64,000 nt of DNA from Harmonia axyridis (GCF_914767665.1 NC_059501.1:49352798-49416797), one strand, 5' to 3'. Shown: positions 1-10,464, counted from the stretch's first letter. Numbers and translations: made by a program. The notes: generated from the sequence alone by a model not told the origin.

Positions 1-1908
1 GTATCCATTGCGGAGTTTAGAAAACAAAAGTTTTGACGAACAGTTAAGTTTTAAACCAGCATTTTCTTGAATTCATAATTTTTGGTATCTGAAATAATTT
101 TACTTTTGAGTCAATTAAATTTGTATAGCCTAGTTGGATTTTATTCTAGTTTTTGTTTTCCTGAGGCTGCAATAAGGTGAAAATCCTGGACAATGAATGT
201 ACCTCAGACAAACACTCAACCAGTGTTCAATGCAAATTAAATTAGGAAGTAGAACATTTTTTTTTGTCATTTCATTCCCTGATTTTTTTCTCATGGTAAA
301 CTCACACATCTTGACGAAAAACAAACTTTTCCAATTCTATACGGAAATTTTGGGTGAATGGTGAATTAGTTCCTCCTGTGGTTAATGGATTATACGGTCA
401 AGTCGCAAAATCTGGAAAATTTTCCTTTATACTTATTCATTTCTGATACCATTCGCTTGGGAGAGACTTTTAACATTCGCCCCTTATCATATTTTTTTCT
501 TTATATGCATTCATAATTTGTGATTCGCATGGACTTAACTTTCGATGTCACCTATAAATTTCAATTTGAGTATCCATCTGTTTTTAAAATTTTACATTTT
601 GTACGTTTTTAATTTTCGTGGTCTCCTTCAACTCTCAATTTCACATATCACTCGTAATGACTTCATTCGGGAAAATTTAATATTCTGATTCAATTCATAT
701 TTTTTGTTTCAACATTCTTTTTTTCGATTTCTACAATTAAATCAAAAATTTATCATTCAAAATTAAAAGTTTATATTCTATTTCATATTGCTTTACTTCA
801 AATCCAAAATTATTTATTGTCTGTATTAATTATAAGGTGATCAAAGTTGACTGGTCTCGATTTTATCCACGCCTCATCAAGTGTGACCAATGTTTCAATG
901 AAAATACTATGTTTTTCAGTGGTTTGATTTCTTTAAATTGTCAGTCCTTGTAAAATTTGAAGCGTAAATAAAATTGTGGATTCGATCTGTGCCACGTAGC
1001 TCTTCTAAAATAAACATTCCATAAATAATCGAATTATTAATTATAATTGTTATTATAGATTAAGGCATAAGTTATAATTTTTTATAAAGACTTTCAATTA
1101 CCCATCCCTGATTGGGAATGCTCATCAATATTATTCAGTCTTGTATTGGCAGATTAAGTTTTTAATCAACACAGGATTGAACAATGAAGAAAAAAAAACG
1201 CTATAGAAAACTATACAGGGTGAGTACCCTGTAGAATTGCCTTCAGTATTGAATTCGTCCTCTTATCGAAATACACCAGATGGCAAATGAGTTTGAAAAT
1301 ATTGTGCTCTATCTTTTTGGGAAATGTAAAATGAAATCAATAAGATGAGCGAGAATGATAAATTGGCATTTACCTCTTGTGATATGTTTGTTTTTTATCA
1401 TATGGATAATACAGATGTAGCCGGACTAAAATTTTTTCTGTTTCGCCCTATAACCAAAAGGTGAAACAAATAATAGAGTAAAACATCATCATGTTATTAA
1501 AAGGCGAAGGTGGAATCATTCCACCGTTTCGAATGACTCAAAATATAGAAGAATATTTCGTTTGAGCTCTGATGCAGATATATTCATCAGATAAGATTTT
1601 CATTTTTGCAATTTTCACGAAATTGGAGATCGTGTGCCCTTTCAACATTTTTCTCTTTATCGCTTAGACCTACCAAAAATAGCCAGAATTAAATAAAAAA
1701 GTTTTCTTATGATTATTAGTGAAGAGGATGCTCTGACCATCGGAATATTATAATTCACGGGTTCAATGAATGTATTTCATAAAGAATTCTTCATTATAAG
1801 TGTAGAATCAGAAACAGTTTACTTGTTTCGGATCACGCTCGCTATGTTGGATTCCTGCCGTAATATCTTATCGCAGCTGCTCCATTTTATTACGATATAA
1901 AAAGCGAG
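1..1908. other. AT-rich non-coding stretch, no gene seen
   Basis: No open frame with recognisable protein similarity is visible on either strand. The only short motif of note is an ACAGGGTG word near 1196 followed within a few bases by ACCCTGTA. This resembles the termini of small insect DNA elements, but no paired second end was found. Confidence 0.6.
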
Positions 1909-2196
1909 TTAAACCCTTTGAGTTCGTGCCGCAAAACACATAACAGCGTTGCCGGTTGCTCCGGATGTCAGACTATGCGTTAAATGTATAGCCTTAAATA
2001 TACAGATAATATACAGGAGAATGACGAGAGCGCCACCAAACTCGATCAGTGTGAACCTCCGACATACACGACGGTCAAGTTGGGTAAAATTTGGCGTCCA
2101 GCCGATTATCATCGCAACGTGTAGGGCATGCCCTAATGAACCATTTTGAATGATTTTTAGCTGTTGGTAAAGTGGCATCCGTATATCGGATGCCAC
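1909..2196 (-). CDS. Possible membrane-protein exon, unrecognised
   Basis: A 95-codon open frame lies on the minus strand in a patch clearly richer in GC than its surroundings. The predicted peptide has a basic, Cys-containing segment followed by a strong hydrophobic helix at about residues 55-70. The general look (short N-terminal region with Gly-Trp-Thr-Pro, then a membrane helix) recalls the first exon of insect odorant or gustatory receptors. I cannot name a family, and no partner exon was found nearby. A plus-strand frame overlaps the same bases, so this may simply be a GC-rich repeat fragment with chance open frames. Confidence 0.2.
   Translation of the reverse strand: MASDIRMPLYQQLKIIQNGSLGHALHVAMIIGWTPNFTQLDRRVCRRFTLIEFGGALVILLYIICIFKAIHLTHSLTSGATGNAVMCFAARTQRV
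2172..2196. repeat. Perfect 10-bp hairpin
   Basis: GTGGCATCCG and its exact reverse complement CGGATGCCAC are separated by five bases. A third related copy (CGGATGCCAC) follows about 10 bases later, and GGGATGCC appears again near 2237. It is probably the edge of a small mobile element. Confidence 0.6.
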
Positions 2197-2264
2197 ATTT
2201 CCGCGGATGCCACTCTTACCGCGATTTTAACATGGGGGGATGCCAAAAGGTACCCGGTTTAAAT

Positions 2265-2265
<1 letters not shown>

Positions 2266-2338
<73 letters not shown>

Positions 2339-2540
2339 GTCGATGCGTGCATTGCTGGACCGAAACGTCAGTCCATGCGTCAAACGCTGGACCGAGCGCC
2401 TTATTGCTGGACGTCCAGCAATGAACACCACATTTTCATATGTCTAGGCGTGTATAGCTGGACTTTGTTTTTCTCCCACCCAAATTCATCAATTTCGCTG
2501 TGTTGCCATATTGTTTCATGGCAAATTTTTATTTACTAGG
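2266..2540. repeat. Fold-back repeat with (TA)n core, copy 1 (right half)
   Basis: About 69 bp of pure TA dinucleotide (2266-2334) are followed by a unique arm containing GCATTGCTGGAC, GGACGTCCAGCAATGAAC and, further on, a CCACCCAAATTCA word. The same arm recurs at 12503-12700. The reverse complement of the arm resembles the left halves seen at 12360-12500 and 20010-20140. The whole unit is therefore an inverted-repeat element with a microsatellite at its centre, here lacking its left half. Confidence 0.6.
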
Positions 2541-2757
2541 GGTTTAGTGTGCGTTTATCGTTGATGCGGTTTGGTACATACAAGATGTTTTCAAAGATTC
2601 AAGATCAAAAATGCACAGAAATAAAATTTCCTACAAGATAAAATATGAATTCCTATAAAATATTCTGTGATAAACTTCAACCATTTTGACAACTGAAATT
2701 TGAGATTGTTGTTTGTTGCTTGTGCTTTGATTATTATAAAATAGTGAAATTTCCAAA

Positions 2758-3796
2758 ATGGCCAATTTCACAAATAGAGAATATGCTGATATTCGTGTAT
2801 GGTAAATGTTAGGGAAATAGTCGAGCTGCTGTGAGAGAGTATCGTCTGAGATTTCCGTCGCGCAGAATTCCCAATCACCAAACATTTTGTGCAGTATTTA
2901 GTTGTATAGCGCAATATGGTAGAGTGCCAGATAGGAAGAAGGATCGCCAAAGGAATCTAGAAAGAAGTGATGAAGTACTCCAATTAATTCAAGCACAACC
3001 TTCAACTAGTATAAGGAGAGTAAGTGCACAATTACATTTGCCGAAGCATAAGGTGCACAGAATAATCAAAGAGGAAAATATGTACCCGTACCACATACAA
3101 CAGGTACAACGATTGGAACCTGGTGATAATGTCTTAAGCCTGAATTTTGCACATTGGATAGCAAATCACAGAGTCACTTTGTACAGAACAATATTCAGTG
3201 ATTAGGCTCAATTCACCAGAGACGGTGTGTTCAATATTCATAACTCGCATATTTGGGCCCAAAATAATCCACACAGTATAAGACTGAGAAATTCACAACA
3301 TAAATTTTCAGTAAATGTTTGGTGTGCTGTGATAAACAAACATTTGATTGGGCCTCATTTTTTTGACGGTCGCCTTACAAGTGCGATTTATCTAGATTTC
3401 TTACAAAATATTTTACCCGGCATGCTACAGGGAATAAATATTAGAGGAATTTATTTCCAGCATGATGGAGCTGGACCTCATTTTGGTTTGGAAGTGAGAA
3501 GTTACCTCGACAATACCTATCCAAATAGGTGGATAGATCGAGGAGGACCTATTCCATGGCCTCCTCGATCTCCAGATTTCAACCCGCTAGATTATTTTTT
3601 ATGGGGAAAATTGAAGGATATGGTATATTCTGAAGAAAACCAGTCAAGAGAACAACTGATGAACAGAATTATCAACTGTTGCGATATTTTAAGAAATAAT
3701 GGCGATATGATTCGCAAGGCTGTATCCAATTTGAACATTCGGCAAGAGAAATGTATACAAGCTAATGGTTTTCATTTCGAACCACTTCTGAAATAA
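2758..3796 (+). pseudogene. Tc1/mariner-superfamily transposase (DUF4817/Tc3-like), decayed
   Basis: This is a transposase remnant of the insect mariner-like group whose N-terminal helix-turn-helix is annotated as DUF4817. The ATG at 2758 opens the expected MANFTNREYADI-type start. Two stops and a frameshift around 2806-2830 break the first helix, after which the frame reads through an HTH region (2831-3205). The catalytic DDE/D core follows. The first Asp is at 3200-3202 and is followed directly by a TAG that replaces the expected Glu of the S-D-E motif. The second Asp is in H-D-G at 3464-3466 and the third in S-P-D at 3575-3577, with 36 residues between them. The C-terminal half (3227-3796) is otherwise open for 189 codons. 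At least three disabling lesions make it non-functional. Terminal inverted repeats were not located with confidence. Confidence 0.85.
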
Positions 3797-4647
3797 CGTT
3801 AACTCTGCAATTCATTCGTTCCTATTTTCGTTTTTATTAGGTACTCTTCAATGTATTTTAGTTTGTTTCATTTGTTATTGTTTCGTTATCGAATGTGCTT
3901 ATTAAAGCTCTGAACTTTTTTGAAAATTTTTTACTAATACTTTCGCATTTTATATTCAAACATGAGATTTTCAGTTCTCTTCATGGTGAAAAATTCAATT
4001 TTTCGAACTTTATCCAAATTCAAAAATTCATAAAAAAATAATTGTTGATGTGACAACTTTAAGCGATACCGCAAATTGAAGCATAATTTAGCTTCTTTCT
4101 AAAAAGCGAATCAATTATTTGTAATTCGAAATACAAAGTGTTTTTTTTACCCTGAACACTTTAAATGAAGAATAATGAGTCCGGCCCTGGAATAATGAAA
4201 TAATTGATATCGTTCTGACTCGACCTTAGCATGTACCAATAATCTCCCAAGTTTCAATACTATTCGTCAATAAGTTTGGATTTTATGATGGTCTAAGTAT
4301 TTCCATGAAGTTGGAAAATCACCCTGTATCTTTCTAGGGAAATCCAGAAATTATTTTTTTAGAGTCAATCAGTAATCAGCTAGTCCAACTCTATCTCTGG
4401 TAAGAGTATGTACAGTTATTCCCCGGACACCCTGTATAATTCGATATATCTTCTCATTTGAAATATAGCAAATTCAGTAAAATAGAATTTCACAAAACAA
4501 AGGTGAAGCTCAAACGAGTCCTTTCATTTGCTGGCAATTAAAGTTACGTAAATTTCAGATACATGTGGATTTGTTTGAAGTGCAAGTTTCCTACCTATTT
4601 GAATTGATTCAGAAGGTATTTTCCATATCAATAGTTCTCTAAAATAT
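3797..4647. other. Non-coding; several CCCTGTA transposon-end words
   Basis: No gene is visible. Three words of the type ACCCTG(A/T)A occur near 4150, 4323 and 4430, the last as GGACACCCTGTATAA. They look like right ends of small TA-target DNA elements related to the MITE at 41517, but matching left ends were not found, so no element is drawn. Confidence 0.4.
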
Positions 4648-4839
4648 TTTTATTTTTTTTTTTATTTATTTTGGCCGAATCTCCAAGGTTCCTCTAGGAA
4701 ACCCCTCACAAGCTATAACGCTTGTGCCAGTTAGGAGACCGGGTGTGTTCTGTGTAGGCTTTATTACTGTTTCCTTACGCCACGTCAGGAACAGCACTGT
4801 TAATTGTTTACCCAACAGTGAATGGTTGGACGGTTCCCT
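4648..4839 (-). repeat. tRNA-derived SINE, 3' part (body and A-rich tail)
   Basis: Read on the minus strand, this is the body of a SINE ending in an A-rich tail (4648-4672 on the plus strand is T-rich). It ends abruptly at the Gypsy-1 LTR. The other part of the same SINE resumes at 10808, and the CCCT at 4836-4839 is the Gypsy-1 target-site duplication. Without Gypsy-1 the SINE would be about 290 bp long. Confidence 0.7.
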
Positions 4840-5182
4840 TGTAATGTAGGTCAAATTCCAATATCAATTTCAGTAGCGATATTTCCGCAAGGTAGCTACT
4901 ATTGGAATTCATTGTTGAATTACCAATAATTTGTTACTATGTCGTCAATGATAATTTGTAAACTATATTTTCATATATAAATATGCATATAAGCCGATAT
5001 AGGCAGTTCCATAAGAAATGTGCTAGATAGTTCTAGATTCGACATTATTGTTTCTTCACACGATCTCGTCTAATGTAAAAGTTGGTGATACAATGAATAA
5101 ACCTCATCTGTTACTCCCTTGAGTGTGTGTCTTATTTCACCCTGCATGAACGATAAGACTGGTACCTGGTAAGAACATCACA
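4840..5182 (+). repeat. Gypsy-1 5' LTR
   Basis: It is 343 bp long, begins TGTAATGTAGG and ends ATCACA. AATAAA at 5096-5101 is a plausible polyadenylation signal. It matches the 3' copy at 10465-10807 with no difference that I can see. Confidence 0.95.
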
Positions 5183-5200
5183 TGGCGATCCTGCCAGTCC
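5183..5200 (+). promoter_or_regulatory. Gypsy-1 primer-binding site
   Basis: TGGCGATCCTGCCAG begins immediately after the LTR. TGG complements the tRNA 3' CCA, and TGGCGA starts are common in insect gypsy elements primed by tRNA-Arg; the tRNA identity is inferred. Confidence 0.7.
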
Positions 5201-5258
5201 CATGCAGATTTGGTTAATGGAAATAGGCAACACCCAAGACGACATCACAGCTTAAATT

Positions 5259-5471
5259 ATGGGTTCGTCAACATCTAAAGAAGAAGAGGTCATCATCACC
5301 CAAGCAGGCACTACCAACGAGCTGAAAGAGTGGACCACCTCAGAGATTTTAGGGATTGCTGTTTTCGTAATGGTCCGTGCAGGAATTGGTTATTTCATCT
5401 ATAGGCAAGCCAGGAGGTCCATAAGGAAGAATGAACAGAAGGAGATACGAAGAAGCCTAGAGTTGGTATGA
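5259..5471 (+). CDS. Small putative myristoylated membrane protein of Gypsy-1
   Basis: This 70-codon frame lies between the primer-binding site and gag, in the same orientation. It starts MGSSTS, which fits an N-myristoylation signal (Gly2, small residue at position 6). A polar acidic segment follows, then one hydrophobic helix at about residues 29-49, and then a strongly basic tail rich in Arg and Lys. The layout suggests a small single-pass or lipid-anchored protein. I know no firm function. It could be an accessory product that targets membranes, or a leader ORF that tunes translation of gag. It is uninterrupted, although pol in the same element is broken. Confidence 0.55.
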   Translation: MGSSTSKEEEVIITQAGTTNELKEWTTSEILGIAVFVMVRAGIGYFIYRQARRSIRKNEQKEIRRSLELV

Positions 5472-5565
5472 GTGAAAAACCATAATAAATTTTTATTGTT
5501 TTTTATTTTGGTGATTTTATGGACTCTTATTTCTTATTTTTATATTTGATGAATTTGATTATTAT

Positions 5566-6672
5566 ATGGATAAAATTGAGGAATTAAATAATATAGTTAG
5601 GAAATTTTTGGATAACATTAATAAAGAACCGAAAGAGCGTAGGGAGCGTTTAGATAGGAATGAAAAATTGTTGTGTGATTTAAATAAGTTAGATAATCAG
5701 TTTGCAAGAATAATAAAAAATTCAGATAGTACTGACCCAGATTTTCTCGAGCTTTTTGAAAAGCATTCTGAACAAACAAGAGCTTCACTCAAAAATGCAA
5801 GGGATATATTGAACCAAAGAATTTCAATTATAAATAGTTCAAAAAATTCTGTGAAAATGGGAGAAAAATTTGATTTGCGGACTGCTGCTTCTTTATTGCC
5901 GTCTATTGACAGCACTGAGGAATCAGTAAAACAATTGATCGATTCTATAGAATTATACAACGATCTGTTAGAAGAATCAGAAAAAATGAAATTAATTAAT
6001 TATATTCTTAAAATCAAATTGACTCAAAACGCAAAATTAAGATTAAGACGGGATTATCGGAAATTTGATGAATTGGTGTTAGATATGAAAAATTTTCTTT
6101 TAACTAAAAAGTCACCTGCAGCGCTTTCTACCCAGTTACACAATGTTAGACAAGAAGGTAAATCGATCGAGGATTTCGCTAAATTAGTAGAACAACTCTC
6201 TTTAGACCTAACTATTTCGCAAGCTGATAATGATAGCGCAGCTTTAGATGTTTTAAGGCAAGTAAATGAAAAAATAGCGATAAACACTTTTGCCAATGGT
6301 TTGAAAAATTCCGAGATAAGAACTATTATAAAAGCGAGAAACTTCCCAAATTTAAAGGATGCTGTAGCTTCAGCCAAAGAGGAAGAGTTAGTGAAAAATT
6401 CTTATCAAACGTCTAATCCTAAATTATTTCATTTCAGGCAGAGAAATTCCACACACAATGAAAATAAATATAGGTCAGGTAGACGCTATTCAGAAAATAA
6501 CAATCGTAGGCAAAAATTCAACCCGAATCATACTACGAAAGAAGGTCGCGGTCGTCGCTCTAATTACAATAACAATAGGAATAATAGGAATTCGAAATCT
6601 CATCGAGTTTATATGACAAAATCGGACGATGAAGAAATGCAAAACGCTGATAAAAAGTTTTTTCGTTCCTAA
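5566..6672 (+). CDS. gag: Gypsy-1 gag (capsid/nucleocapsid)
   Basis: This 368-residue polyprotein has an intact frame. An N-terminal helical and charged region precedes a capsid-like segment (about residues 100-285) of the Retrotrans_gag type, containing the usual QxGxSIxDFAxxVEQL-style block near residue 200. The C-terminus (about residues 295-355) is rich in Arg, Asn and Gly and lacks the CCHC zinc knuckle of many gypsy elements, so RNA binding is probably through the basic tail. It ends at 6672, overlapping the protease frame (from 6629) by 44 bp. The overlap holds an A-run followed by six T's (about 6654-6663), a plausible slippage site. Confidence 0.9.
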   Translation: MDKIEELNNIVRKFLDNINKEPKERRERLDRNEKLLCDLNKLDNQFARIIKNSDSTDPDFLELFEKHSEQTRASLKNARDILNQRISIINSSKNSVKMGEKFDLRTAASLLPSIDSTEESVKQLIDSIELYNDLLEESEKMKLINYILKIKLTQNAKLRLRRDYRKFDELVLDMKNFLLTKKSPAALSTQLHNVRQEGKSIEDFAKLVEQLSLDLTISQADNDSAALDVLRQVNEKIAINTFANGLKNSEIRTIIKARNFPNLKDAVASAKEEELVKNSYQTSNPKLFHFRQRNSTHNENKYRSGRRYSENNNRRQKFNPNHTTKEGRGRRSNYNNNRNNRNSKSHRVYMTKSDDEEMQNADKKFFRS

Positions 6673-6895
6673 CGTAAACTATTATATGAATGCTTTGAAC
6701 TTTGTTGAGGTCAAGTATGGCAAAAATGAATTGAATTTTTTAATTGATACAGGTGCTAGCATCAGCTGCATATTTTCAGAATATTTGCAGAAGGGAGAAT
6801 ACATAGATATGTACTTCAGGAAAAATAAATATCAAAGGTATTGCCGGATACACATCTTCCATGGGTTCCGCAACTATTTCATTGATTATAAGTAA
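6629..6895 (+). pseudogene. Gypsy-1 protease, 5' part of pol
   Basis: This frame lies +1 relative to gag and carries the aspartic protease active site D-T-G (Asp codon 6746-6748) within a FLIDTGAS-type block. After about 6810 its translation stops resembling a protease, while the next frame (from 6861) carries the protease C-terminal half. One extra base near 6810-6825 would explain this. It is either a disabling mutation, a sequencing error, or part of an unusual recoding scheme. The overlap with gag indicates that it is normally made as a gag-pol frameshift product. Confidence 0.8.
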
Positions 6896-9020
6896 TACAA
6901 ATTTTCCTCACCATTTTTCTGTGCTTAAATCATTTGATCTTAGTATTCATGGTATACTAGGCTCAGATTTTTTGAACAAATATAAAGCTATCATTGATTA
7001 TGAAAAATTTTTAATTACATTGCATAATGATAACGATGAAATTAGTGTCCCCTTGAAATCAAAGGTGGAATATTGTACTATTATACCTCCCAGATGCGAA
7101 ATAATTCATTATTGTTATACCGATGAAACAGAGGATTGTGTTATTTTGAACGAACAGATTAGCGATGGAGTGATTATTGCAAGTACGATTGCAAAACCTG
7201 AAGCAAATAAAATTCCAGTCAGAATATTAAACGTGAATGAAAGAGAGATAAAAATCAAGAATTTTCAACCAAAACTTGAAATTCTTTCAAATTTCGAAGT
7301 ACTAAATTATGGTCGAAATTATATATCGGTAGAAAGAGTAGATGAAGTGTTGGATTCAGTTAATATGAAGTCATTGAATGAAGAAGAGAAAACATCTATC
7401 CAGAAAATTTGTGCTAAATATGCGGATGTTTTTCATCTTGAAGGAGACCCTCTAACTTTTACTAATTTATATCGACAAAAAATTTTACTCAAACCTGAAG
7501 CGCAACCCGTATATGTAAAACCATATAGGTTACCACACTCACAGAAAAGCGAGATTCATAAACAAGTCGACAAAATGTTGCAAGATGGAATCATAGAAGA
7601 AGCAAAATCAGAATGGTCATCACCATTATTGATTGTACCAAAGAAACCGGATAAAAATGGAATTAAAAAATTCAGAGTAGTTTTAGATTATAGGTTATTG
7701 AATAAGCAAATTAAGGATGATAAATTTCCTTTACCGAACATAACTGAAATCTTAGATTCTTTGTCAGGAGCAATGTATTTTTCCCATCTTGATTTAGCCC
7801 AAGGATATTACCAATTAGAATTACATCCCGACAGTAGACCATATACAGCTTTCACTACAGAAAGAGGTCAATATCAAATGAAAAGATTAGGAATGGGTTT
7901 AAAAACGAGTCCCAGTGCATTTTCAAGACTCATGACAATAGCTATGTCAGGTTTAAATTATGATTCATGTTTTATATATTTAGATGATTTAATAGTTTTT
8001 GGACATTCTTTGCAAAATCATAATCAAAATCTTTTGAAAGTTTTACATCGTTTGAGAAAAGTCAATTTGAAATTGAATCCCATCAAATGTGAATTTTTGA
8101 AAAAAGAAATATTATATTTAGGGCATATCATTTCAGATAAAGGTATATTTCCAGATCCTGAAAAGATTTCCGCTATTTCAAAATATCCTGTACCAAAAAA
8201 TTCTGACGAAGCGAAACGGTTTGTGGCATTGACAAATTATTACAGAAAATTTATCAGAAATTTCGCCGCAATTGCACAACCTTTGAATGACTTGTCCCGC
8301 AAAGGAAAAGTTTTTCAATGGAACGAAGATTGCGAAAAGGCATTTCAAACTCTAAGAACGGTTTTGCAAAAAGCACCTATCCTACAATATCCAGACTTTT
8401 CAGAGAGTAATGAGTTTATCCTTAGGACAGATGCAAGTGGATTTGCTTTAGGCTCAATCTTATCAAATTCTAATGACCATCCAATTGCTTATGCTTCAAG
8501 AAGTTTAAATTCAGCAGAAAAGAATTATTGCACAATTGAGAAAGAGCTTTTGGCAATTATTTGGTCAGTAAAACATTTTAGGCCATATTTATTTGGAAGG
8601 AAGTTTAAAATCTTAACGGATCACCGTCCACTAATTTACTTATTCAATATGACAAACCCATCTAGCAGATTAACGAAATTCAGATTAATATTAGAAGAAT
8701 ATGACTTTTCAGTACATTACATCAAAGGTTCGGAAAATGTTACCGCAGATGCATTGTCGAGAATAAAATTAGAATCAGAAGACCAGAAAGAAATACAAAA
8801 TAGTTCAATCGAAAAATTAAATGTCATAACAAGATCTCATTCAAAAAAAGAAAAACCTAGCGAACAATCCCAGACGAATATTTCACTCGAAAGGACTGAT
8901 CACCCTGTTGTAGTCGAAGTATTGAAACGTCCAGTAGAAAGTGTAGAGTTGAGGCCACTTTCTAATGAAGAATTTTCCAAATTGAAAATAAATCAACACA
9001 AAATTCAGTATAACAATTGA
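6861..9020 (+). CDS. pol: Gypsy-1 pol: protease C-terminus, reverse transcriptase, RNase H
   Basis: The 719-codon open frame begins in the protease C-terminal region (GILGSDFLNK block, about residues 30-45). Reverse transcriptase spans about residues 215-430, with the catalytic Y-L-D-D box near 7972-8000. RNase H follows (about residues 530-640: TDASG, then the Glu of YCTIEKELLA, then TDHRPL), ending in a DALSR motif. The frame stops at an in-frame TGA (9018-9020) just before integrase, which continues in the same frame. The methionine at the start of this span is internal and should not be taken as a true start. Domain order PR-RT-RH-IN is diagnostic of Ty3/gypsy. Confidence 0.92.
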   Translation: MGSATISLIISNTNFPHHFSVLKSFDLSIHGILGSDFLNKYKAIIDYEKFLITLHNDNDEISVPLKSKVEYCTIIPPRCEIIHYCYTDETEDCVILNEQISDGVIIASTIAKPEANKIPVRILNVNEREIKIKNFQPKLEILSNFEVLNYGRNYISVERVDEVLDSVNMKSLNEEEKTSIQKICAKYADVFHLEGDPLTFTNLYRQKILLKPEAQPVYVKPYRLPHSQKSEIHKQVDKMLQDGIIEEAKSEWSSPLLIVPKKPDKNGIKKFRVVLDYRLLNKQIKDDKFPLPNITEILDSLSGAMYFSHLDLAQGYYQLELHPDSRPYTAFTTERGQYQMKRLGMGLKTSPSAFSRLMTIAMSGLNYDSCFIYLDDLIVFGHSLQNHNQNLLKVLHRLRKVNLKLNPIKCEFLKKEILYLGHIISDKGIFPDPEKISAISKYPVPKNSDEAKRFVALTNYYRKFIRNFAAIAQPLNDLSRKGKVFQWNEDCEKAFQTLRTVLQKAPILQYPDFSESNEFILRTDASGFALGSILSNSNDHPIAYASRSLNSAEKNYCTIEKELLAIIWSVKHFRPYLFGRKFKILTDHRPLIYLFNMTNPSSRLTKFRLILEEYDFSVHYIKGSENVTADALSRIKLESEDQKEIQNSSIEKLNVITRSHSKKEKPSEQSQTNISLERTDHPVVVEVLKRPVESVELRPLSNEEFSKLKINQHKIQYNN

Positions 9021-10310
9021 GTATACGATGTGAATTCACATATTATTTATTTAAACCAGAATATCCGATCAACGCATGACTTAGGTATATCGTTGAGGAA
9101 TCTGGAAGAATTGTGCACAAGAAATAATATAAAAGAATTATGTTTACTGAAGAGCTCGCATAATATTCAATTTTTAAATGTGTTGATGAAATACAAAAAT
9201 CAAATTTTAGGGAAATCTTTAACGATAAACATTGTTAGAAATGTGAAACGGATTGAAAGTAGAGAAATGAGACAAATAATTTTGAATGACTATCATATGT
9301 TACCTACAGGAGGACATGCAGGTATAAACCGCATGTACAATAACATAAAAAGGGAATACTTTTGGAATGGCTTGAAAGAAGACGTTCAAAATTTTGTGAA
9401 GAAGTGTGATGATTGCCAAAGGTATAAATATTCCTTACCGCGGAAGGAACCAATGACAATTACTTCAACAGCATCTTCTGCATTTCAAAAAATATTTTTA
9501 GATTTGGTAGGGCCGTTACCCATCGATATTAACGAAAATAAATATATCCTTACAATTCAGTGTGATCTTACTAAGTTCATTGAGGGATATCCATTGCTGA
9601 ATAAAGAGGCTGAAACAGTTGCAAAAGCTTTCATAGAAAATTTTGTACTTAGATATGGTATACCCTCTGAAGTTGTTACGGATCAAGGTACGGAATTTTT
9701 AGCTAAAGTTTTCAGGGAATCGTGCGAGTTGCTTCATATTAGTCATCTGAATTCAACAGCTCATCACCACGAAACTCTAGGTATGATTGAAAACTCACAT
9801 AAACACTTAGGAGCTTATCTCCGTATGCGTGCAAATGAAGAAAGTAATAATTGGAGTAATTGGGTACACTTTTGGTGTTTTTCATATAACAATACCGTGA
9901 ATTCATCCACTCTCTATACTCCTTATGAACTTGTTTTTGGAAAACCTAGTAGAATTCCACAAAATATCGAAAACCAAATCGATCCCATATACAATTTCGA
10001 TAATTATCCCATTGAATTGAAATACAGATTGCAAAAAGCTTGGAAAGATGCAAGAGAAAATTTGGTGAAGGTAAAAATCAAAAGGAAACAGACTTTTGAT
10101 AGAAATTGTAAGAAAGTTGATTACAAAATAGGCGATAAGGTACTTTTAGAAAACAAGAATATTGAAAATAAATTGGACGCTTTGTTCAGCGGTCCATACG
10201 AAATAATTGACGTCAAGAATTCTAATGTAGTGTTGAAAAAAGACAATAAAGTGAAAGAAGTGCATAAGAACATGATTAAACCGTATTTTTTTTTAATAAG
10301 CATGTCATAG
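9021..10310 (+). CDS. Gypsy-1 integrase (separated from pol by one in-frame stop)
   Basis: This continues the pol frame after the TGA at 9018-9020; there is no good own start (the first candidate is a GTG at 9030), so it is a broken part of pol. An HHCC zinc-binding domain is visible (GGHAG with a second His upstream, then C-D-D-C). The catalytic core has Asp in F-L-D-L-V-G-P, Asp in V-T-D-Q-G-T-E-F, and a Glu in the expected position after the HHETLG block. The C-terminal part has the IGDKVLLE and SGPYEI blocks typical of gypsy integrase tails. The frame ends about 140 bp before the polypurine tract, leaving no space for env. Confidence 0.9.
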   Translation, partial: VYDVNSHIIYLNQNIRSTHDLGISLRNLEELCTRNNIKELCLLKSSHNIQFLNVLMKYKNQILGKSLTINIVRNVKRIESREMRQIILNDYHMLPTGGHAGINRMYNNIKREYFWNGLKEDVQNFVKKCDDCQRYKYSLPRKEPMTITSTASSAFQKIFLDLVGPLPIDINENKYILTIQCDLTKFIEGYPLLNKEAETVAKAFIENFVLRYGIPSEVVTDQGTEFLAKVFRESCELLHISHLNSTAHHHETLGMIENSHKHLGAYLRMRANEESNNWSNWVHFWCFSYNNTVNSSTLYTPYELVFGKPSRIPQNIENQIDPIYNFDNYPIELKYRLQKAWKDARENLVKVKIKRKQTFDRNCKKVDYKIGDKVLLENKNIENKLDALFSGPYEIIDVKNSNVVLKKDNKVKEVHKNMIKPYFFLISMS

Positions 10311-10452
10311 ATATTAATAGTATTAGTTAGTATATGTAAATAGGAAATTAAGGGAATTTAGAAATATAGCTTTAAGATAATGTATATAGTTAAGTGTGAG
10401 TCTTAGATAAGTAGAAATTTTTTTTATTAACGAAGAAAAAAATTTTTTTTTC

Positions 10453-10464
10453 AAGCGGGGGAGG
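10453..10464 (+). promoter_or_regulatory. Gypsy-1 polypurine tract
   Basis: AAGCGGGGGAGG lies directly against the 3' LTR start (10465), where the plus-strand primer is expected. Confidence 0.85.

Noticed and set aside
1190..1225. Complete miniature element with CAGGGTG/ACCCTG ends
   Set aside because: The two words are only ~10 bases apart; no element of believable size.
2216..2447. Tyr-Ile repeat proteins read through the TA runs (also near 20058-20541)
   Set aside because: (TA)n gives open Tyr-Ile frames on both strands by chance.
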